Source: Promethearchaeota archaeon (GTDB taxonomy: Archaea; Asgardarchaeota; Lokiarchaeia; Sigynarchaeales; SOKP01). From it: a stretch of 10,397 nt of DNA. The notes under the pieces are model-generated. The model did no database searches. It saw nothing but the letters and a program-made list of their open reading frames with translations, and was not told the DNA's origin. The position numbers and the translations under genes are program-made. Within the stretch, counting starts at the first letter, position 1. Each line of letters opens with the position of its first letter. Location: the NCBI GenBank assembly GCA_019894735.1, contig JAGXOB010000056.1, forward strand, positions 3,425-13,821, read 5' to 3'. Of this stretch, positions 7,031 to 10,397 are shown in pieces.

Positions 7031-7522
7031 ATGACAAATAACGAAGATGAAAAAGATGGAGTAGCTCCGATCAAGCCAATCATTAAAAAATTGAAGAAGG
7101 AATACGATAAAGATCCCACTGATTGGAGAGTTATCGGATCGAAAGACGATCATGGGAATACAGATACATTTATAACAAAAAAACCTAACGCCTACTGGTT
7201 AAAATCCAAAATGCTAAATCCTTATTCGTCATTAAGTATGGGAACAATAGTTCGAAACATAGATAGAGACATTGATGAAATCTCGGGGAAAGGTAAAGCT
7301 TTATCACCTGATGAAATGCTCCGATTGTTTGGTATGGTTGTTCCGATAAAAAAAGATCAAAATATCGTTGCTTCAGGAATAGAAAAATACTCTCAGCAGC
7401 ATGGAGATTATTTGAAAAAGATAATTGGAGAACGAGATTCGAATTTAGGTTACCAAATGGTTAAAAGAATTGATGAGGAATTCACCAAAAAGCATCCTCA
7501 GAGAAAAAATTTATATATTTAA
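7031..7522 (+). CDS. Hypothetical soluble protein, 163 residues
   Basis: I do not recognise this protein. It is charged and has no signal peptide or membrane segment. The first 30 residues are mostly acidic then lysine-rich (KPIIKKLKKEY, 16-26). The centre holds the most structured-looking part, DWRVIGSKDDHGNTDTF (32-48), NAYWLKSKMLNPYSSLSMG (53-71) and a helical IVRNIDRDIDEI. It ends with a basic helix and KKHPQRKNLYI. There are no cysteines and no recognisable enzyme motif. The ATG fits a TATA-like box about 30 nt upstream. It is divergent from the DNA methyltransferase and shows nuclease motifs of neither PD-ExK nor HNH type, so it is not an obvious restriction partner. Codon use and composition resemble its neighbours, so it is probably a real gene, perhaps lineage-restricted. 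Confidence 0.7.
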   Translation: MTNNEDEKDGVAPIKPIIKKLKKEYDKDPTDWRVIGSKDDHGNTDTFITKKPNAYWLKSKMLNPYSSLSMGTIVRNIDRDIDEISGKGKALSPDEMLRLFGMVVPIKKDQNIVASGIEKYSQQHGDYLKKIIGERDSNLGYQMVKRIDEEFTKKHPQRKNLYI

Positions 7523-7564
7523 TGGAATGTGTGCTTTTCCTAATCGGAATTAAAGATATACAAG

Positions 7565-7577
7565 AAAATAAAAAAAG
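7565..7577 (-). terminator. T-rich terminator after the 137-residue gene
   Basis: On the minus strand this reads C, seven T, A, four T, starting about 23 nt past the stop of the gene at 7600-8013. It matches the T-run type of archaeal terminator. The facing gene ends at 7522, so the run lies in a 77-nt convergent gap. Confidence 0.35.
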
Positions 7578-7599
7578 AATTATAACATCAAGCAAAGCA

Positions 7600-8013
7600 C
7601 TATATTTTACCTGTTAGAGTCCCGAGTTCGTCTTTATTTTTAATGATTGGTAATTTTGAGGAATACTTTGACGAATTATTAATTAGTTCAGCGATAAAAG
7701 CATTCATCTTTTCAGGACCAGGTTTTCCTTCAAAAGTTTTTGCGAATTCTTTAATCAGTGGAATTTTAAGATCATCGACATAAAAAGATACTCCTTTTTC
7801 AACTTCTTCGAGAAGAAATTGAAAGGATAAATCAGCAGTTCTCTCCGTAACAAATAGGGGATTATCTGGTTCTTCATACGTATATGAAACTTCTTTCCAA
7901 CGAGCTCCATTTGCGTCTACAGGAATCATACCGAAAATATAATCACTCGTGTAAATCCAGAACGGAATTCCATTATCAAAGGATGAATCAACGATGGCTT
8001 TGAAGTCACTCAT
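7600..8013 (-). CDS. Hypothetical soluble protein, 137 residues
   Basis: I do not recognise this protein. It looks like a compact alpha/beta domain: the first 60 residues are rich in aromatic beta-strand-like segments (IPFWIYTSDYIFGMIPV, 16-32; WKEVSYTYEE, 39-48), followed by helices at about 60-75 (LSFQFLLEEVEKG), 84-92 and 100-115, then a polar tail ending LGTLTGKI. There is no signal peptide, membrane segment, cysteine or evident catalytic motif. The ATG at 8013 is supported by a TATA-like sequence (TTATATTTTT on minus, about 8036-8045), which would give an almost leaderless transcript. It is divergent from nadE and converges on the 163-residue gene. No functional link to either is visible. 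Confidence 0.7.
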   Translation of the reverse strand: MSDFKAIVDSSFDNGIPFWIYTSDYIFGMIPVDANGARWKEVSYTYEEPDNPLFVTERTADLSFQFLLEEVEKGVSFYVDDLKIPLIKEFAKTFEGKPGPEKMNAFIAELINNSSKYSSKLPIIKNKDELGTLTGKI

Positions 8014-8035
8014 AGTAAATCAATTTTCACTCTAA

Positions 8036-8045
8036 AAAATATAAC
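8036..8045 (-). promoter_or_regulatory. TATA-like box for the 137-residue gene
   Basis: The minus strand reads TTATATTTTT, centred about 27 nt before the ATG at 8013, so transcription would begin at or next to the start codon. The region is very AT-rich, so this is suggestive only. Confidence 0.3.
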
Positions 8046-8120
8046 AATAATTGATAATTAAGAGTTTTTTTTAAATGTATAATCATGTAATTCTTATTTG
8101 AATTTTAGCTTTTTAATAGG

Positions 8121-8148
8121 TTTTTAAATGAATTTTTAAAAAAAAAAA
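8121..8148 (+). promoter_or_regulatory. Promoter region of nadE with an 11-A tract
   Basis: TTTTTAAAT at 8121-8129 is a TATA-like box that would start transcription near 8151, about 12 nt before the ATG at 8163. A second candidate, TTTTTAAAAA at 8133-8142, would give a leaderless message. The latter runs into eleven consecutive A (8138-8148). Which box is used cannot be decided from sequence. Confidence 0.3.
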
Positions 8149-8162
8149 GATTAATAGACATT

Positions 8163-8936
8163 ATGCGCGAACTAGATTATGAAAAATTAATAGTTAATAT
8201 CCAGGACTGGATTAGAAATTATTTAAAGTCTACTAATGCTAATAAAATTGTAGTGGGATTGAGTGGTGGAATCGATAGCGCAGTTACAGCCACACTATGT
8301 TCCAATGCAATAGGGAAAGATAATATAATTGGTTTGGGCTTACCTTGCGGATCAATATCTCAAGATCTCGAAGATTCTAAATTAATTGCGAATCACCTAG
8401 GAATTAACTTTGATATTTTTGACCTAACACCGATTTATGAAAGATTTTTAGATGTAACAAGTTCAATACAGAGAAAGGACAAATTAGCAACGGCCAATCT
8501 TAAACCCCGATTACGCATGATGACATTATATTTTATCGGCCAATCCAAGGGAAATTCTTTAATTGCTGGTACAAGTAATCGCGCCGAATTAGTAATTGGT
8601 TACTTTACTAAATATGGGGACGGTGCAGCCGATTTTGAACCGATAGCTTCTCTGTATAAGCAGGAAGTAAGAAAAATTGCAGAATTCTTAAATATGCCAG
8701 AAATCATAATAACTAAAGCCCCAAGTGCAGGTCTCTGGCCTGGGCAAACTGATGAGGGAGAAATTGGATTAACTTATGATGTTATAGATGAAATAATTTA
8801 TAGAATAGATTATAACTTAAATTTTAAGGGTATAAATGAAGATACTATTCAAAAAGTAAGAAATATGATGAGTGCAGCGGAACATAAGCTTCAAATGCCA
8901 CCGTTTTTTGATGTAAAGGAAAGCAGTATAGAATAA
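8163..8936 (+). CDS. nadE: NAD+ synthetase, ammonia-dependent
   Basis: NadE adenylates deamido-NAD+ with ATP and amidates it, the last step of NAD+ biosynthesis. The 257-residue length is that of the stand-alone synthetase domain. No glutaminase (nitrilase-like) domain is present, so free ammonia or a separate amidotransferase must supply nitrogen. The N-type ATP pyrophosphatase loop is GLSGGIDSA (32-40). NLKPRLRMM (112-120), GTSNRAE (136-142), KYGDGAAD (150-157) and PSAGLWPGQTDE (187-198) are the family's ATP, substrate and dimer-interface motifs. HKLQMPP (241-247) is the usual C-terminal signature. All key motifs are intact. It is the only gene here with a clear housekeeping role. Its stop lies 2 nt from the stop of the converging coiled-coil gene, leaving no room for separate terminators. 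Confidence 0.97.
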   Translation: MRELDYEKLIVNIQDWIRNYLKSTNANKIVVGLSGGIDSAVTATLCSNAIGKDNIIGLGLPCGSISQDLEDSKLIANHLGINFDIFDLTPIYERFLDVTSSIQRKDKLATANLKPRLRMMTLYFIGQSKGNSLIAGTSNRAELVIGYFTKYGDGAADFEPIASLYKQEVRKIAEFLNMPEIIITKAPSAGLWPGQTDEGEIGLTYDVIDEIIYRIDYNLNFKGINEDTIQKVRNMMSAAEHKLQMPPFFDVKESSIE

Positions 8937-8938
8937 TA

Positions 8939-10378
8939 TTATAAACTAGATATTACTCTTCTAATATTATTAATTCGCGAAGTAATTTCATCTAATTGTT
9001 TCTTAAGTATATTATTTTGCATTTTGAAATCAGCTTCTGATATCGAGCCCTTATTAAAATTTTTCTCAATATCTTTAAAATTCCTCTCTAAGGAATAACG
9101 TCTTCCTTCGAGTGCGATCAGTTCCTGATAAAGCGTATCTTTATCATCGGAAAGATTCTCTAAATTTGGACTTTCTATATCAGGTTCAACGCTGGTGCCG
9201 CTATTATTAAAGTTTATAAAAGGCATTACTGTAGGTTCTTGAATTTCTTTGATTTTCTTTTTCTTCTTCTCTTCCTTTTTCTTTTCTTCTACTCTAGGGG
9301 GTTTTTCAGTAAATCCGATGATTTCTTGAGGTTTTTCTTGCGGTTTTTCTTGTGATTTAGACCCTACAGAGGAAAATACATTAAATAAGTCAGATCCACT
9401 TGACACAATTGACTCAGTTTCGATTTCTTCAATTTTGAGGGCTGAAATTGTAGGTTTCTCTTTTAAAAAAGGTTTTGATTCAAAAATTTTAGAAACAGGT
9501 ACTTCTTTTGGTTTTTCGGGTATAAATGAGGTGAATTTTCTTCTTTCTGTTATTAGAGGGATATCTTTTGTTTCTTCTATAACAACAGTTTCTATATGAG
9601 AGCTTTTTTTAGGAATAGGAGTTAAATTGTGGTCTCTAACAGGTAAGGGTACGTCTTCTGGTTCCGCGGGAATAGGAGTTAACTCGTGGTCTTCAACAGG
9701 TAATGGTACGTCTTCTGTTTCCACAGGTATAGCAGTTAACTGTTCTTGAAATTTGTTATTAAATTTGTTAACAGTTTCAAGTGGAATTTTTGGGATTGAT
9801 TGCTGCTTTACTTGAGGTGTTTTAACAAGTTTTTTTATGGCAGGTATTTTAATTACTGGAGGTGCTAATTTTGCTTTTGGATTGGGAGTAATTTTATGAA
9901 CTTCCCGTTTACGCGTTGGAGGTTTAACAACTTCGTCTTTCTTATCCAGTTCTTTCTTAAGAGTGTCAATAGTCCCCTTTAAAGTCTCAATTTCCCCTTT
10001 AAACTGTTCCGAAACTTTGTTGAAAATATCTGTCAGATCAATTTCAGATTCTCCGTTTGATTTTTCTTCATTTATTTGCTCTTCTTTAGGAGTTTCGGTT
10101 CTTGCAGGTATATTTAAAATGTTCATAATATCTTCCGGAAGACTTGTTTCTGAAAACCAAAGATCGAGCGTATCCCAATCGTTCAATTTCTGTAGAATTC
10201 CTTCAATAAAAATAATTTCTTCGGGATACGTACTATTGTTTTTTAATTTGTTGAATTTATTAACTAGTTTGTCTTTAGCCTCGATCTCATCATCTGGTGT
10301 GGGTTTATCTTCCGTAAGAAAAGTGTAAATAACCTTAATTTCTTGCAGTACTGAATCATAGCTTCCCTGGTCGGTCAT
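8939..10378 (-). CDS. Long charged, mostly disordered protein with C-terminal coiled coil
   Basis: I do not recognise a named family for this 479-residue protein. Residues 1-90 are predicted-looking helices and may fold. Residues 118-150 form a short Glu/Lys coiled coil. Residues 150-410 are Pro, Glu, Lys and Ser rich and probably disordered; they include a near-exact 19-residue tandem repeat (214-251), a QEKPQEKPQE stretch (343-352) and a lysine-rich block (366-377). Residues 411-479 form a heptad-like coiled coil with a GSISEADF turn (444-451) between two helices, as in SHOCT-like or ESCRT-I steadiness-box hairpins; that comparison is by pattern only. There is no signal peptide or membrane segment. 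A scaffold or cytoskeleton-associated role is conceivable, as such proteins are common in Asgard archaea, but unproven. The ATG at 10378 is supported by the open frame; only 19 nt upstream are visible. Confidence 0.8.
   Translation of the reverse strand: MTDQGSYDSVLQEIKVIYTFLTEDKPTPDDEIEAKDKLVNKFNKLKNNSTYPEEIIFIEGILQKLNDWDTLDLWFSETSLPEDIMNILNIPARTETPKEEQINEEKSNGESEIDLTDIFNKVSEQFKGEIETLKGTIDTLKKELDKKDEVVKPPTRKREVHKITPNPKAKLAPPVIKIPAIKKLVKTPQVKQQSIPKIPLETVNKFNNKFQEQLTAIPVETEDVPLPVEDHELTPIPAEPEDVPLPVRDHNLTPIPKKSSHIETVVIEETKDIPLITERRKFTSFIPEKPKEVPVSKIFESKPFLKEKPTISALKIEEIETESIVSSGSDLFNVFSSVGSKSQEKPQEKPQEIIGFTEKPPRVEEKKKEEKKKKKIKEIQEPTVMPFINFNNSGTSVEPDIESPNLENLSDDKDTLYQELIALEGRRYSLERNFKDIEKNFNKGSISEADFKMQNNILKKQLDEITSRINNIRRVISSL
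9626..9739 (-). repeat. 57-bp tandem repeat inside the coiled-coil protein gene
   Basis: Two adjacent in-frame units of 57 bp encode LTAIPVETEDVPLPVEDHE and LTPIPAEPEDVPLPVRDHN (residues 214-232 and 233-251). A partial third unit, LTPIP, follows at 9611-9625. Nucleotide identity is high (GGAATAGGAGTTAA recurs on the plus strand 57 bp apart), which points to recent duplication. Confidence 0.9.
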
Positions 10379-10397
10379 AAGAGATATTAGAATAATT

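Noticed and set aside
5033..8013. A restriction-modification or other defence island around the DNA methylase
   Set aside because: Neither neighbouring protein shows nuclease, helicase or ATPase motifs, and the genes are not arranged as an operon.
9963..10328. Plus-strand open frame antisense to the coiled-coil protein
   Set aside because: The Ser/Leu/Ile-rich translation is what antisense of Glu/Lys-rich coding gives, and no promoter or start signal supports it.

Overview
The window is AT-rich and gene-dense, and most likely archaeal. Several starts lie about 5-15 nt downstream of the expected transcription start of a TATA-like box, and T-runs sit where archaeal terminators would. One start, that of the enoyl-CoA hydratase, has a clear purine-rich ribosome binding site. 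Bacterial-type acyl-CoA metabolism, an Fe-S/winged-helix protein, and a long charged protein with a C-terminal coiled coil together suggest an Asgard (Lokiarchaeia-like) archaeon. That assignment is inferred from gene style; there is no rRNA or other phylogenetic marker.

Layout: (1) 1-1477, minus strand: a two-gene unit, enoyl-CoA hydratase (crotonase) followed 25 nt later by an acyl-CoA dehydrogenase that runs off the left edge. (2) 1616-2755, plus: a protein with a winged-helix-like N-terminus, a Cys-rich middle and two [4Fe-4S] ferredoxin motifs, divergent from the acyl-CoA genes. (3) 2814-3728, minus: a ZIP/ZupT-type metal transporter. (4) 3979-5007, plus: a protein made of two copies of one Cys-containing domain. 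(5) 5033-6898, minus: an Eco57I/TaqI-like adenine DNA methyltransferase with no visible nuclease. (6) 7031-7522, plus, and 7600-8013, minus: two unrecognised soluble proteins. (7) 8163-8936, plus: ammonia-dependent NAD+ synthetase. (8) 8939-10378, minus: a long, mostly disordered protein with a coiled coil and a 57-bp in-frame tandem repeat.

Apart from the acyl-CoA pair, neighbours alternate in strand, so almost every gene is its own transcription unit with divergent or convergent junctions. The only pathway relation supported by arrangement is acyl-CoA dehydrogenation followed by enoyl-CoA hydration. The divergent Fe-S protein is a possible redox or regulatory partner of that pair. No tRNA, rRNA, CRISPR array, insertion sequence, phage gene or complete restriction-modification system was found. 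No gene-free stretch exceeds 300 bases; the longest is 3729-3978.
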